Source of the DNA: JAJDYQ01 sp965214035
Lineage (GTDB): Bacteria > Pseudomonadota > Gammaproteobacteria > JAJDYQ01
Length of the DNA: 64,000 bases
Direction of reading: 5' to 3'
NCBI GenBank assembly: GCA_965214035.1
Contig: OZ243932.1
Span: 2,356,001 to 2,420,000 of the forward strand
Positions 19,657 to 28,541 of this stretch are shown piece by piece. Within the stretch, counting starts at the first letter, position 1. Each line of letters opens with the position of its first letter. The notes below the pieces were generated by a model, which saw only the letters and a program-made list of their open reading frames with translations, was not told where the DNA came from and did no database searches. Made by a program: the position numbers and the translations under genes.

Positions 19657-20913
19657 ATGGCGACACAACCCCATAAGACTCCAATGCTGGATCGGCTGGA
19701 GGAAGGACCATGGCCAAGTTTTATTTCCGGCATCAAGCGCCTGCGTGACAAGCATCCGGACCAGCGTATTAATGAAGTAACCAATGACCTGTTGGGTCAG
19801 CTTGAGCATTCTTATAATACTCGTCTGGGCTACTGGAAGGGCGGTACGGTTTCCGTGTTTGGCTACGGTGGCGGTATCATTCCCCGTTTCTCGGAAGTCG
19901 GTGACATGTTTCCGAAGTCCAGAGAGTTCCATACCCTGCGTGTACAGCCGCCTGCCGGTAATCACTATACGACCGATATGCTGCGCCAGTTGGCCGATAG
20001 CTGGGAGAAGCATGGTTCCGGTTTGCAGACCTTCCATGGACAGACCGGTAATATCATGTTTATCGGCACGACAACAAAGGGTACCCAGCATTTTTTTAAT
20101 GAGATTAATGAATACGGCTTCGATCTGGGGGGCGCTGGCCCCTGTGTTCGCACGGCCATGTCCTGCGTCGGTGCGGCACGTTGTGAGCAGTCCTGTGCTA
20201 ATGAAATGAAAATTCACCGTCGGCTGGTGAATAATTTTACGGATGATGTTCACCGTCCCGCCCTGCCTTATAAGTTCAAGTTCAAGGTGTCGGGTTGTCC
20301 CAACGATTGCCAGAATGCCATTGAGCGTGCGGATATGGCTATCATTGGTACCTGGCGCGATGATATCAAGATCAAACAGGATGAGGTCAAGGCGTTTGTT
20401 GAGGATAAGGGCCGCCAGTATGTTATCGACAATGTTGTTACCCGTTGTCCAACCAGTGCGATCAGCCTGACTGATGAAAATGAAATCGTCGTCGATAATC
20501 GTAACTGTGTGAAGTGTATGCACTGTATCAATGTTATGACGAAGGCGCTTTCAGTTGGTGATGACCGGGGTGTCACTGTCCTGATGGGCGGCAAGCGTAC
20601 CTTGAAGATCGGTGACTTGATGGGTACCGTCGTTATCCCGTTCAAAAAACTGGAGACTGAAGAAGACTATGAGTCTCTGGTGGAACTGGCGGAGGACACT
20701 ATTGATTTCTTCGCCGAGAATGCCCTGGAGCATGAGCGTACCGGCGAGATGATCGAGCGCATTGGTCTGGTCAATTTTCTGGAGGGTATCGGTGTCGATG
20801 TTGATCCGAATATGGTCAGTCATCCACGCCAGTCCAGCTATGTTCGTATGGATGAATGGGATGCCGAAGCAGAAAAGTGGTTCCAGCGTAAAGCCGAGGA
20901 AAAGTCTGCCTAG
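19657..20913 (+). CDS. dsrA: Dissimilatory sulfite reductase, alpha subunit (oxidative type)
   Basis: Forms the cytoplasmic alpha2beta2 sirohaem enzyme with DsrB; in sulfur oxidisers it releases sulfite from DsrC-bound sulfur. ATG 19657 is chosen because AGGAG lies 6-10 nt upstream and the product MATQPHKTPMLD has the family N-terminus; length is 418 residues. The sirohaem/[4Fe-4S] ligand motifs are visible as CVGAARC (Cys-x5-Cys) and CPNDC (Cys-x3-Cys). An inserted ferredoxin-like domain with CPTSAI and CVKCMHC follows. It is the first gene of the operon, with dsrB 81 nt downstream. Confidence 0.98.
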   Translation: MATQPHKTPMLDRLEEGPWPSFISGIKRLRDKHPDQRINEVTNDLLGQLEHSYNTRLGYWKGGTVSVFGYGGGIIPRFSEVGDMFPKSREFHTLRVQPPAGNHYTTDMLRQLADSWEKHGSGLQTFHGQTGNIMFIGTTTKGTQHFFNEINEYGFDLGGAGPCVRTAMSCVGAARCEQSCANEMKIHRRLVNNFTDDVHRPALPYKFKFKVSGCPNDCQNAIERADMAIIGTWRDDIKIKQDEVKAFVEDKGRQYVIDNVVTRCPTSAISLTDENEIVVDNRNCVKCMHCINVMTKALSVGDDRGVTVLMGGKRTLKIGDLMGTVVIPFKKLETEEDYESLVELAEDTIDFFAENALEHERTGEMIERIGLVNFLEGIGVDVDPNMVSHPRQSSYVRMDEWDAEAEKWFQRKAEEKSA

Positions 20914-20994
20914 TTTTGGGTTCGCGTTTTTTTATTGTATTCCTGGGTGCCGTTAGAGGCGGTGCCTGACGAAATCTGATTTTTGGAGAGAGAT

Positions 20995-22074
20995 ATGCCT
21001 GGAAAAGAAAAGCCACGTATGCCGATTGAGTCCGGTTGTCCGGACGGCTGGCAGTATCTGCATCCCGCACTGCGCAAGAATTACGGCATGTGGGATTATC
21101 ATGATCGTCCGCGCCCCGGCGTTCTGCATCATGTATCTAAAACAGGGGATGAGGTCTGGACTGTTCGCGTTGGTACACAGCGTATTCTCGATGTGTTTTC
21201 ACTGCGCACCCTGATGGACATTGTTGATGAAAAGGCCGATGGCTATGTTCGTTTTACTATTCGCTCCAATCTGGAGGTGACTGTTACTGATGAGGCCAGA
21301 GTGGAGCCATTGATCCAGGCTATGGAAGATGCCGGATTTGTGGTCGGTGGCACGGGTCCTTCCATAAGCACCCTGTCTCATACCCAGGGCTGGCTGCATT
21401 GTGATATTCCCGGTACCGACGCTTCCGGTGTTGTGAAATCCATGATGGATGAGCTGATTACCGAGTTTAAGCGTGAGGAAATGCCTAACCGGGTGCATAT
21501 TACGACTTCCTGCTGCCAGATTAATTGTGGTGGTCAGGGTGATATTGCCATCAATGTTCAGCACACGAAGCCACCTAAAATTAACCATGATCTGGTTTCT
21601 AATGTCTGTGAGCGTCCTTCGGTTGTTGCTCGTTGTCCGGTCGCTGCAATCCGGCCAGCTATGGTGAACGGCAAGCCTTCGCTGGAGGTTGATGAGAAGA
21701 AGTGCATTTGTTGTGGGGCCTGTTTTCCGCCCTGTCCCCCTATGCAGATCAATGATCCGGAGCATACCAAGCTGGCTGTATGGGTCGGTGGTAATCATTC
21801 CAATGCCCGCTCCAGACCTACTTTCCAGAAACTGGTTGCGGCTGGCATCCCGAATAATCCACCGCGCTGGCCTGAGGCAACCGCTATCGTTAAGCGCATC
21901 CTTGCGGTATACAAGAACGATGCGCGTGACTGGGAGCGTATGAGTGACTGGGTTGAGCGCATCGGTTGGCCGCGCTTTTTTGAGTTGACTGAGTTGCCCT
22001 TTACCAAGTTTCACATTGATAACTGGCGTGGCGCACGCCAGAGTCTTAACTCTTCAACGCATATTCGGTTCTAA
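20995..22074 (+). CDS. dsrB: Dissimilatory sulfite reductase, beta subunit
   Basis: Partner of DsrA in the sirohaem sulfite reductase. The product is 359 residues from ATG 20995, preceded by GGAGAG. Visible features are the TTSCCQINCGGQGDIA stretch near residue 175, a second cysteine pair in VCERPSVVARCP, and a ferredoxin-type cluster motif CICCGACFPPC near residue 240, which binds the additional [4Fe-4S] cluster that receives electrons. Length and motif order match DsrB of phototrophic and chemotrophic sulfur oxidisers. Confidence 0.98.
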   Translation: MPGKEKPRMPIESGCPDGWQYLHPALRKNYGMWDYHDRPRPGVLHHVSKTGDEVWTVRVGTQRILDVFSLRTLMDIVDEKADGYVRFTIRSNLEVTVTDEARVEPLIQAMEDAGFVVGGTGPSISTLSHTQGWLHCDIPGTDASGVVKSMMDELITEFKREEMPNRVHITTSCCQINCGGQGDIAINVQHTKPPKINHDLVSNVCERPSVVARCPVAAIRPAMVNGKPSLEVDEKKCICCGACFPPCPPMQINDPEHTKLAVWVGGNHSNARSRPTFQKLVAAGIPNNPPRWPEATAIVKRILAVYKNDARDWERMSDWVERIGWPRFFELTELPFTKFHIDNWRGARQSLNSSTHIRF

Positions 22075-22091
22075 ATCGAGCAAGAGCCGGT

Positions 22092-22484
22092 ATGAAATTT
22101 ACTATTCAGGTAAATGAGGGGCCGTATCAGCATCAGGCCGCTGATTCGGCATATAATTTTGTGAAAGCAGCGCTGGAAAAAGGCCATGATATTTTCCGTG
22201 TCTTTTTTTATCATGACGGAGTGAATAATGGTACTCGTCTGACAACGCCGCCGCAGGATGATCGTCATGTGGTTGATCGCTGGTCGGAGTTGGCCAGAGA
22301 GAATGAAATTGATCTGGTTGTTTGTGTTGCCGCAGCCCAGCGTCGTGGTATCGTGGATGCCGGTGAGGCGGAGCGCAATGGTAAAGATGCTACAAACATC
22401 GCTGATGGTTTCCGCATTTCCGGCCTTGGTCAGTTGATTGAAGGTGCGGTGCAGAGCGATCGTCTTGTCGTATTCGGTGACTAG
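22092..22484 (+). CDS. dsrE: Sulfur-relay protein DsrE
   Basis: Subunit of the cytoplasmic DsrE2F2H2 hexamer that carries persulfide sulfur and hands it to DsrC. The 130-residue product has the DsrE-fold hydrophobic strands and a single likely active cysteine at residue 78 (DLVVCVAAAQRRG), the same position as the sulfur-binding Cys78 described for Allochromatium DsrE. It begins 17 nt after dsrB. The presence of dsrEFH marks the operon as sulfur-oxidising rather than sulfate-reducing. Confidence 0.97.
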   Translation: MKFTIQVNEGPYQHQAADSAYNFVKAALEKGHDIFRVFFYHDGVNNGTRLTTPPQDDRHVVDRWSELARENEIDLVVCVAAAQRRGIVDAGEAERNGKDATNIADGFRISGLGQLIEGAVQSDRLVVFGD

Positions 22485-22493
22485 GAGACAGGT

Positions 22494-22901
22494 ATGCCTG
22501 ATGTCAAAAAGCTGATGTATGTTAATCGCCGCGCACCTTATGGAACGATCTATGCCTGGGAGTCTCTGGAGGTTGTGCTGGTTGGTGCTGCTTTCGATCA
22601 GGATGTCAGTCTCGCTTTCCTGGATGATGGTGTATATCAGTTGACCCGAGGGCAGAGTACCGAAGGTATCGGCATGAAGAATTTTTCGGCAATCTACTCG
22701 GCCCTCGGTGACTATGAAGTGACCAGGATATATGTTGAAAAGGAGTCTCTCGAAAAGCGTGGCCTGACGCTGGATGATTTGCAGAACCTGACCTGGGAAG
22801 ATGAGGATGAGGATTGGGCGGAGAAAAAATCGATTCGTCTGGTTGATCGTGCAGAACTGGCTGATGTGATGTCTCGTCAGGATGTCATGTTTAATTTTTA
22901 G
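22494..22901 (+). CDS. dsrF: Sulfur-relay protein DsrF
   Basis: Second subunit of the DsrEFH complex, 135 residues, starting MPDVKKLMYVNRRAPYG after the strong Shine-Dalgarno AGGAG. It has the DsrE/TusC fold but no cysteine at the DsrE active position, as expected for DsrF, and an acidic segment (WEDEDEDW) near residue 100. It lies between dsrE (9 nt upstream) and dsrH, whose possible first start codon overlaps the dsrF stop. Confidence 0.96.
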   Translation: MPDVKKLMYVNRRAPYGTIYAWESLEVVLVGAAFDQDVSLAFLDDGVYQLTRGQSTEGIGMKNFSAIYSALGDYEVTRIYVEKESLEKRGLTLDDLQNLTWEDEDEDWAEKKSIRLVDRAELADVMSRQDVMFNF

Positions 22902-22912
22902 TGGATAATGTC

Positions 22913-23209
22913 GTGTCTATTTTGCATATTGTGAATAAGTCTCCTTACGAGAAAAACAGTCTCGATACCGCTGTCGGCTTTGTTAAGAATGGTGATGCCG
23001 TTTTGCTGATCGAGGATGCGGTTTATGCTGCTGCTAAAGGTGGAAGTGTGGCTGCCAAACTTGATGGTCTGGATGTTTCTGTATTAGGTTCAGACCTTGT
23101 CGCCCGCGGAATTGCTGAAGACAGATTGATCGATGGCGTCAGTGTCGTTGATTATTCCGGCTTTGTAGATCTGGTGGAGGCTAAAGACTCGACACAGTCC
23201 TGGCTCTAG
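22913..23209 (+). CDS. dsrH: Sulfur-relay protein DsrH
   Basis: Third subunit of DsrEFH, homologous to TusB. The GTG at 22913 is chosen: it gives the family N-terminus MSILHIVNKSPYEKNSL and has GTGGA upstream. A GTG at 22901 overlapping the dsrF stop (TAGTG) would add four residues but has no ribosome-binding site. The product is 98 residues and ends VEAKDSTQSWL, similar to other DsrH C-termini. DsrH members often carry a cysteine in the relay region; none is present in this copy. Confidence 0.93.
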   Translation: MSILHIVNKSPYEKNSLDTAVGFVKNGDAVLLIEDAVYAAAKGGSVAAKLDGLDVSVLGSDLVARGIAEDRLIDGVSVVDYSGFVDLVEAKDSTQSWL

Positions 23210-23252
23210 TCTGATACGGACAATATGTTCTATTTTTTATTGGAGAATTAAT

Positions 23253-23585
23253 ATGTCTATCGAAGTAAATGGTAAATCACTGGAAGTTGATGAGGAGGGT
23301 TATCTGGCCAACCTGAGTGACTGGGAACCTGGCGTCGCTGATGTCATGTCGAAGGACGATGACCTGGAGTTGACGAATGATCATTGGGAAATTATTCGTT
23401 TTTTGCGTGAGTATTACGAGGAGTATCAAATCGCTCCTGCGGTACGTGTGTTGACAAAGGCCGTTGGCAAAAAACTGGGCAAGGATAAAGGTAACAGCAA
23501 GTATCTGTATGAGTTGTTCCCCTATGGCCCCGGCAAGCAGGCCTGCCGCTATGCCGGTCTGCCGAAGCCGACGGGCTGCGTTTGA
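23253..23585 (+). CDS. dsrC: Sulfur carrier and DsrAB substrate protein DsrC
   Basis: DsrC presents sulfur to DsrAB as a persulfide or trisulfide and shuttles electrons to DsrK. The 110-residue product ends KQACRYAGLPKPTGCV with both redox cysteines: Cys98 and the penultimate Cys109. The start ATG 23253 follows TTGGAGA. A terminator-like hairpin follows the gene, so dsrC may be expressed at a higher level than downstream genes, as its stoichiometric role would suggest. Confidence 0.98.
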   Translation: MSIEVNGKSLEVDEEGYLANLSDWEPGVADVMSKDDDLELTNDHWEIIRFLREYYEEYQIAPAVRVLTKAVGKKLGKDKGNSKYLYELFPYGPGKQACRYAGLPKPTGCV

Positions 23586-23612
23586 TTGCCGGCGAGCATT
23601 GAGGTCCAGTCG

Positions 23613-23645
23613 CTGGCAATGCCTGTTCATTGCCAGCCTGTTTTA
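23613..23645 (+). terminator. Terminator-like hairpin between dsrC and dsrM
   Basis: Two perfect 9-bp arms (CTGGCAATG and CATTGCCAG) with a 6-base loop are followed by CCTGTTTT. It lies 28 nt after dsrC inside an otherwise compact operon, suggesting partial termination or RNA 3'-end protection. Confidence 0.65.
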
Positions 23646-23793
23646 AGACTTCTGTTTGCTGTCTGGTGTGAGTAATGAAATGCAAGCAAGTGATTGCAAA
23701 CTGACGATTGGTCCAAAGCCAGAGAAACTGCGTGTATTGACGTCAGGTTCGGCATGGATGGTTTGGGCCTGACTGTGCCTTGAGGATAATGCT

Positions 23794-24546
23794 TTGTCGT
23801 ATTTATTTGCCATCTTGTTTTATGTTTCTCTCGGTATATTTGCAGTCGGTCTGGCGCTGAAAATACGCCAGTACTGGAATACGCCGGCACCTTTGAAAAT
23901 CCCTACAACACCCGCACCCATAACTCAGGCAGGTGTTGTATTTCGTATGTTTCGTGAAGTGGTTCTTTTCGAGAGTCTGTTCCGTGCTGCCAAATGGACC
24001 TGGATTTTTGGCTGGATGTTTCATCTGGGTCTGGCATTGGCCTTTGTGCGGCACTTGCGTTACGTTGTAAGTTCCGATGCCTTTGTCTGGCCGTTAATTA
24101 ATAACTGGCTGGTGCAGTTCGCAGGTCAGTATGCCAGCCTGATGATGCTGGTGGGTCTGCTGGGTTTGCTGGGTCGCCGTATTCTTGTAGATCGCGTTCG
24201 CTATATATCGGCACCTTCTGATTACCTGATGTTGATACTGATCATTATCATTGCTGTAAGCGGCATGATGATGAGCTTTGTGGCACCAATAGACATTGTA
24301 GGTCTGAAGGCTTTTATGACGGGTTTGATGGTGTTGGACTGGCAGGAGTTGCCATCCAGCGTGTTCCTCATCATACATCTGGGTCTGGTGGCAGTGCTGG
24401 CGATCATTTTTCCATTCAGCAAGCTGTTACATGCGCCCGGCGTGTTTTTCAGTCCGACCCGTAATCAGGTCGATAATCCGCGTGAAAAGCGCCATATCTC
24501 TGATTGGGCAAAAAACTCTGGCCTCGATAGTGCAGACGGTGTTTAG
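23794..24546 (+). CDS. dsrM: DsrM, haem b membrane subunit of DsrMKJOP
   Basis: NarI-like quinone-interacting membrane protein that partners DsrK. The 250-residue product has about five membrane segments and histidines suitable for haem b in WMFHLGLALAFVRHLRYVV and IIHLGLVAVL. The only well-placed start is TTG 23794, preceded by GAGGA at a spacing of about 7 nt; no ATG is available near the N-terminus. A gap of about 208 nt separates it from dsrC, holding the hairpin described separately. dsrK follows after 11 nt. Confidence 0.95.
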   Translation: MSYLFAILFYVSLGIFAVGLALKIRQYWNTPAPLKIPTTPAPITQAGVVFRMFREVVLFESLFRAAKWTWIFGWMFHLGLALAFVRHLRYVVSSDAFVWPLINNWLVQFAGQYASLMMLVGLLGLLGRRILVDRVRYISAPSDYLMLILIIIIAVSGMMMSFVAPIDIVGLKAFMTGLMVLDWQELPSSVFLIIHLGLVAVLAIIFPFSKLLHAPGVFFSPTRNQVDNPREKRHISDWAKNSGLDSADGV

Positions 24547-24557
24547 GGTGGATACGG

Positions 24558-26054
24558 ATGGCCAGACCGGATTTTGAAATACCTGAATTAAAGGCAGAGA
24601 CCGAAGTGCCGGCTGTTCTGGAGGGCACTATGTCCCATAGTGCGCCCTTTATTGCAAAGCCCGAGCATCAGGAACCTCTACATTATCCCGGTGAGTTGGT
24701 TGAGGACTGGCATGATCGTGCCATTGCAAAGATGGGTGACTTGTTGGGCAGGTATCGCTCGCTTCCGGTTTATCTTGATTCCTGCGTGAAGTGTGGTGCA
24801 TGTACGGATAAGTGCCATTATTTTCTGGGAACGTCGGATCCTAAAAATATGCCGGTTGGTCGTCAGGATCTGCTGCGTAAGGTTTATCGCCGTTATTTTA
24901 CACTGGCCGGCAGGTACTTCCCTCGTCTGGTCGGGGCTCAGGATCTGACACGTGAAGTGCTTGATGAGTGGTATAGCTATTATCATCAGTGTTCGCAGTG
25001 TCGTCGTTGTTCTGTGTTTTGTCCCTATGGTATTGATACGGCCGAAATTTCCATGGCTGCCCGTGAGATTTTGAATGATGTCGGTATGGGGCAGAAGTAT
25101 TGTAATGAAATTATCGCCAAGGTTTTCAGGATTGGCAATAATCTCGGCCTTCCCGAACCCGCACTGGTGGATACGCTGGAGGGCCTTGAGGAGGATGTCC
25201 TTGAGGAGGATGGCGTTGATGTTAAATATCCTCTCGACGAAAAAGGAGCAGAGGTGTTACTTGTCACGCCTTCGGCTGATTTTTTTGCTGAACCTCATGT
25301 CGATGGCCTGATTGGATACGGTAAGGTTTTCCATGAGGCCGGAATTAGCTGGACGTTAAGTTCTCATGCCTCTGAGGCGGCCAATTTCGGCATGTTTATT
25401 GGTTCGTATGAGAATATGCGTAATGTTTCAATGCGCATTCGTGAAGCGGCCCTCGACCTGGGAGTCAAAAGAATCGTATTTGGTGAGTGTGGTCATGCAT
25501 GGCGGGTAGCCTATAGCTTTTTGAATACATTGGCCGGCCCCTTCGATTTTCTGGATCCCGATTATCCGGTTCCTCAGCACATACTTGAAGTGACTCATGA
25601 TCTTATCCAGCGTGATGCGATTAAGCTCGATCCGTCTGCCAATGATGACATGATTGTGACTTTCCATGATTCTTGTAATATCGCCCGCGCAAGCCGCATG
25701 GGCAATATGCCGGGTGGGCAGTTTGTTATTCCCCGCGATGTTATCCGCGCCGCTGTGAATAATTTTGTCGATATGGCACCTGAAACGACCCATGATGCAA
25801 CATTTTGTTGCGGTGGTGGCGGTGGTCTGTTGACCGATGATTTAATGGAGCTTCGCGTTAAAGGTGCAGTTCCAAGGGTGGATGCCCTTAGGCGTGTTAT
25901 TGAGGAGCACGGTGTGACGCATATGGCGGCTATCTGCGCGATCTGCAAGTCGCAGTTCACCAAGGTGCTTCCTTATTATGGTATGGGTATGGATATGATT
26001 GTCAGCGTCCATCAGCTTGTCAGTAATGCAATTGTGCTTGGCACCCGACATTAA
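24558..26054 (+). CDS. dsrK: DsrK, HdrD-like iron-sulfur subunit of DsrMKJOP
   Basis: Cytoplasmic-side subunit thought to reduce the DsrC disulfide or trisulfide. The 498-residue product has two ferredoxin-type motifs (CVKCGACTDKCH near residue 77 and CSQCRRCSVFCP near residue 145), and CCG-domain cysteines in HDSCN, FCCGGGGG and CAICKS, which bind the noncubane cluster in heterodisulfide-reductase relatives. ATG 24558 is preceded by GGGTGG. It is placed between dsrM and dsrL as in other sulfur oxidisers. Confidence 0.97.
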   Translation: MARPDFEIPELKAETEVPAVLEGTMSHSAPFIAKPEHQEPLHYPGELVEDWHDRAIAKMGDLLGRYRSLPVYLDSCVKCGACTDKCHYFLGTSDPKNMPVGRQDLLRKVYRRYFTLAGRYFPRLVGAQDLTREVLDEWYSYYHQCSQCRRCSVFCPYGIDTAEISMAAREILNDVGMGQKYCNEIIAKVFRIGNNLGLPEPALVDTLEGLEEDVLEEDGVDVKYPLDEKGAEVLLVTPSADFFAEPHVDGLIGYGKVFHEAGISWTLSSHASEAANFGMFIGSYENMRNVSMRIREAALDLGVKRIVFGECGHAWRVAYSFLNTLAGPFDFLDPDYPVPQHILEVTHDLIQRDAIKLDPSANDDMIVTFHDSCNIARASRMGNMPGGQFVIPRDVIRAAVNNFVDMAPETTHDATFCCGGGGGLLTDDLMELRVKGAVPRVDALRRVIEEHGVTHMAAICAICKSQFTKVLPYYGMGMDMIVSVHQLVSNAIVLGTRH

Positions 26055-26118
26055 TCAGGTAGCATGTAAATTAAAACATGTTTTTTTCAATAAGACAGTA
26101 ATAATCAGGAGACTGAAA

Positions 26119-28107
26119 ATGGCAACTCCATGGAGTAAAACCTATAAAGGTGAAGGTCATACTTTTCGTAAGTTTCGCGAAGGTGATAGTCGCTGGGATA
26201 GTATGGAAGATAATATCTTTGATGGCGATCATTCTCATCGCTGCCCGACATATGTACACCGTACACCGCCTTGTCAGGGAAGTTGTCCGTCCGGTGAAGA
26301 TATTCGTGGCTGGCTGCAGATTGTGCGTGGTATGGAGCAGCCGCCGGAAGGAATGTCCTGGCAGGAGTATGCTTTCCGGCGCTCAACTGACGCGAATCCG
26401 TTCCCTTCCATGATGGGGCGTGTTTGTCCCGCACCCTGTCAGGATGGTTGCAATCGTAATGAGGTTGAAGACTTTGTGGGTATTAATTCGGTGGAGCATT
26501 TTATCGGTGATAATGCCATCAGGCAGGGTTATCGATTTGAAGTGGCTGTTCAGGAATCGGGCAGAAAAGTGGCTATCATAGGTGGTGGTCCCGCAGGTAT
26601 GGCGGCAGCTTATCAGCTTCGTCGTCGTGGTCATGGGGCTACTGTTTTCGATAATAATGAATTTCTTGGCGGCATGATGCGCTATGGTATTCCTGCCTAT
26701 CGTACTCCGCGTGATGTGCTGGATGCCGAGATACAGCGTATTGTTGATATGGGTGTTGAAACCCGTATGAAAACACAGGTCGGAAAAGATGTTTCTATGC
26801 AGGACATTGAAACAGAGTTTGATGCCGTTATCTGGGCATTGGGTTGTCAGACAGGTCGTGGATTGCCGGTCCCCGGTTGGGAAGGTGCGCCAAATTGTGT
26901 GAACGGTGTTGCCTTTCTGAAGGCATTTAATGAGGGCCGTATGCAGGTCACCGCCGATAAAGTGGTATGCGTGGGTGGTGGTGATACCTCTATTGATGTG
27001 GTGTCTGTGGCCCGTCGTCTGGGTCATATTGAACATACGAATCCGACTGATCGCCCTGAGCTGGTTGTTCGTGATGGTTATGTTGCGCATGACTCTGCTG
27101 TGGCTGCTGCACGTCAGGGTGCGGATGTGACTTTGACTTCTCTGTTCAGGCAGGATGAGATGACAGCCGCCGAGCATGAGGTGAATGACGCATTGACCGA
27201 AGGTGTGACAATAAAGACCGGTGTAATGCCTGTTGAGGTGATGCTTACCGACGATGGCCGTGCAATGGGGCTGAAAATAGCCGAATGTGTCATGGAGGAC
27301 GGTCGTCCTGTACCGGTTGAAGGTACGGAGGAAGTGATTGATGCGGATCTGATTGTTTCCGCGATTGGTCAGGGAGGTGATATGGATGGCCTGGAGGAAA
27401 TGGCCAATGATCGTAATCTGATTGACGCTGACAGGAATTATGCTGTTCCCGGCAAGCCGGGACATTTTGTGTGTGGCGACATCATTCGCCCTCATCTGCT
27501 GACTACGGCAATTGGTCAGGCCTCAATCGCTGTTGATAGTGTCGATCTGTATCTTAAGGAACAGGACTTTATGAATCGTCCGAAAGTTGATGTGCATCAT
27601 TTTGATTTGCTGGACAAACTGGTTGAAACGGATCATGCGCCGGCTCAATTTGGCAGTGATGCCGCTAATGGTCCTCGCCCCATTGATCAAGGGTTACGTG
27701 GCACATTCTCATCTGATTTTGCGATTCATAACTATGAGAATCGCGCCGAGGATGAAATTATCTCTTCGGATATGATCTTTCTGGCTCACTTCGAACATGA
27801 GCCCCGCAATAAGCGTGAACAGAAGGTGCCTTCCTCCGATGAGGTGCTCGGACATTTCGATGAGCGACTGATTGGCCTGCCAGAAGAAAATGCCATTGAA
27901 GAGGCTAAACGCTGTATGAGCTGTGGCCTTTGCTTTGAATGTGACAACTGTGTGATCTACTGTCCTCAGGATGCCGTGTTCCGAGTCAAGAAGGATCAAT
28001 ATACTACAGGTCGTTATGTTGATACCGACTATATGAAATGTATTGGTTGCCATATCTGTTCCGATGTATGTCCGACCGGCTATATTGATATGGGCATGGG
28101 TCAGTAG
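26119..28107 (+). CDS. dsrL: DsrL, iron-sulfur flavoprotein NAD(P)H oxidoreductase
   Basis: DsrL binds DsrAB and moves electrons between it and NAD(P)H, and is essential for sulfur oxidation. ATG 26119 follows AGGAG and gives a 662-residue protein. Its N-terminus (MATPWSKTYKGEG) is followed by a GltD-like cysteine region (CPTYVHRTPPCQGSCPSGEDIRG), an FAD-binding GGGPAGMAAAYQLRRRG near residue 155, an NAD(P)-binding VGGGDTSIDVV, and a C-terminal ferredoxin domain with CMSCGLCFECDNC and CIGCHICSDVC. Its presence with dsrEFH argues for the oxidative direction. Confidence 0.97.
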   Translation: MATPWSKTYKGEGHTFRKFREGDSRWDSMEDNIFDGDHSHRCPTYVHRTPPCQGSCPSGEDIRGWLQIVRGMEQPPEGMSWQEYAFRRSTDANPFPSMMGRVCPAPCQDGCNRNEVEDFVGINSVEHFIGDNAIRQGYRFEVAVQESGRKVAIIGGGPAGMAAAYQLRRRGHGATVFDNNEFLGGMMRYGIPAYRTPRDVLDAEIQRIVDMGVETRMKTQVGKDVSMQDIETEFDAVIWALGCQTGRGLPVPGWEGAPNCVNGVAFLKAFNEGRMQVTADKVVCVGGGDTSIDVVSVARRLGHIEHTNPTDRPELVVRDGYVAHDSAVAAARQGADVTLTSLFRQDEMTAAEHEVNDALTEGVTIKTGVMPVEVMLTDDGRAMGLKIAECVMEDGRPVPVEGTEEVIDADLIVSAIGQGGDMDGLEEMANDRNLIDADRNYAVPGKPGHFVCGDIIRPHLLTTAIGQASIAVDSVDLYLKEQDFMNRPKVDVHHFDLLDKLVETDHAPAQFGSDAANGPRPIDQGLRGTFSSDFAIHNYENRAEDEIISSDMIFLAHFEHEPRNKREQKVPSSDEVLGHFDERLIGLPEENAIEEAKRCMSCGLCFECDNCVIYCPQDAVFRVKKDQYTTGRYVDTDYMKCIGCHICSDVCPTGYIDMGMGQ

Positions 28108-28119
28108 TTGGCAGGGCTG

Positions 28120-28527
28120 ATGAAAGCGATTCTGATTCAATTACTGTTGGCAGGATTGATGCTTGTGATGGGAGGGGCTGTGGCCAGTGATCGTGTCATT
28201 TTGCCGAAGTATCCGCAGCCTGCTGGTGATCAATGTGTGGAGCCGACGGATATTATGCGCCGCGAGCATATGAATTTCATCACACATCAGCGCAATGAGA
28301 CCGTTTATAAAGGGATACGTGGTATCGCTGCCAGACACTCGTTGAAGGATTGTATCGACTGCCATGTGGGCTATGACGCTCAAGGCAGAGCCGTGCCGAT
28401 AAATTCAGAAGGCCAGTTTTGTGAAAGCTGTCATAACTATACGGCTGTAAGTATTGATTGCTTCGGCTGTCATCGCACGACTCCCGATGAGTTCAGCAAG
28501 GTGCGTCAGCTTACGGGCAAACCCTGA
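28120..28527 (+). CDS. dsrJ: DsrJ, periplasmic triheme cytochrome c
   Basis: Periplasmic electron-transfer subunit of DsrMKJOP. The 135-residue product has an N-terminal hydrophobic signal/anchor (residues 3-20) and three CxxCH haem sites: CIDCH, CESCH and CFGCH. ATG 28120 is preferred; a TTG at 28108 directly after the dsrL stop would add four residues. dsrO follows after 14 nt. Confidence 0.96.
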   Translation: MKAILIQLLLAGLMLVMGGAVASDRVILPKYPQPAGDQCVEPTDIMRREHMNFITHQRNETVYKGIRGIAARHSLKDCIDCHVGYDAQGRAVPINSEGQFCESCHNYTAVSIDCFGCHRTTPDEFSKVRQLTGKP

Positions 28528-28541
28528 CTGGAGCAAACTGA

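Noticed and set aside
26383..27495. 370-codon minus-strand frame
   Set aside because: It is antisense to dsrL and has no recognisable motif.
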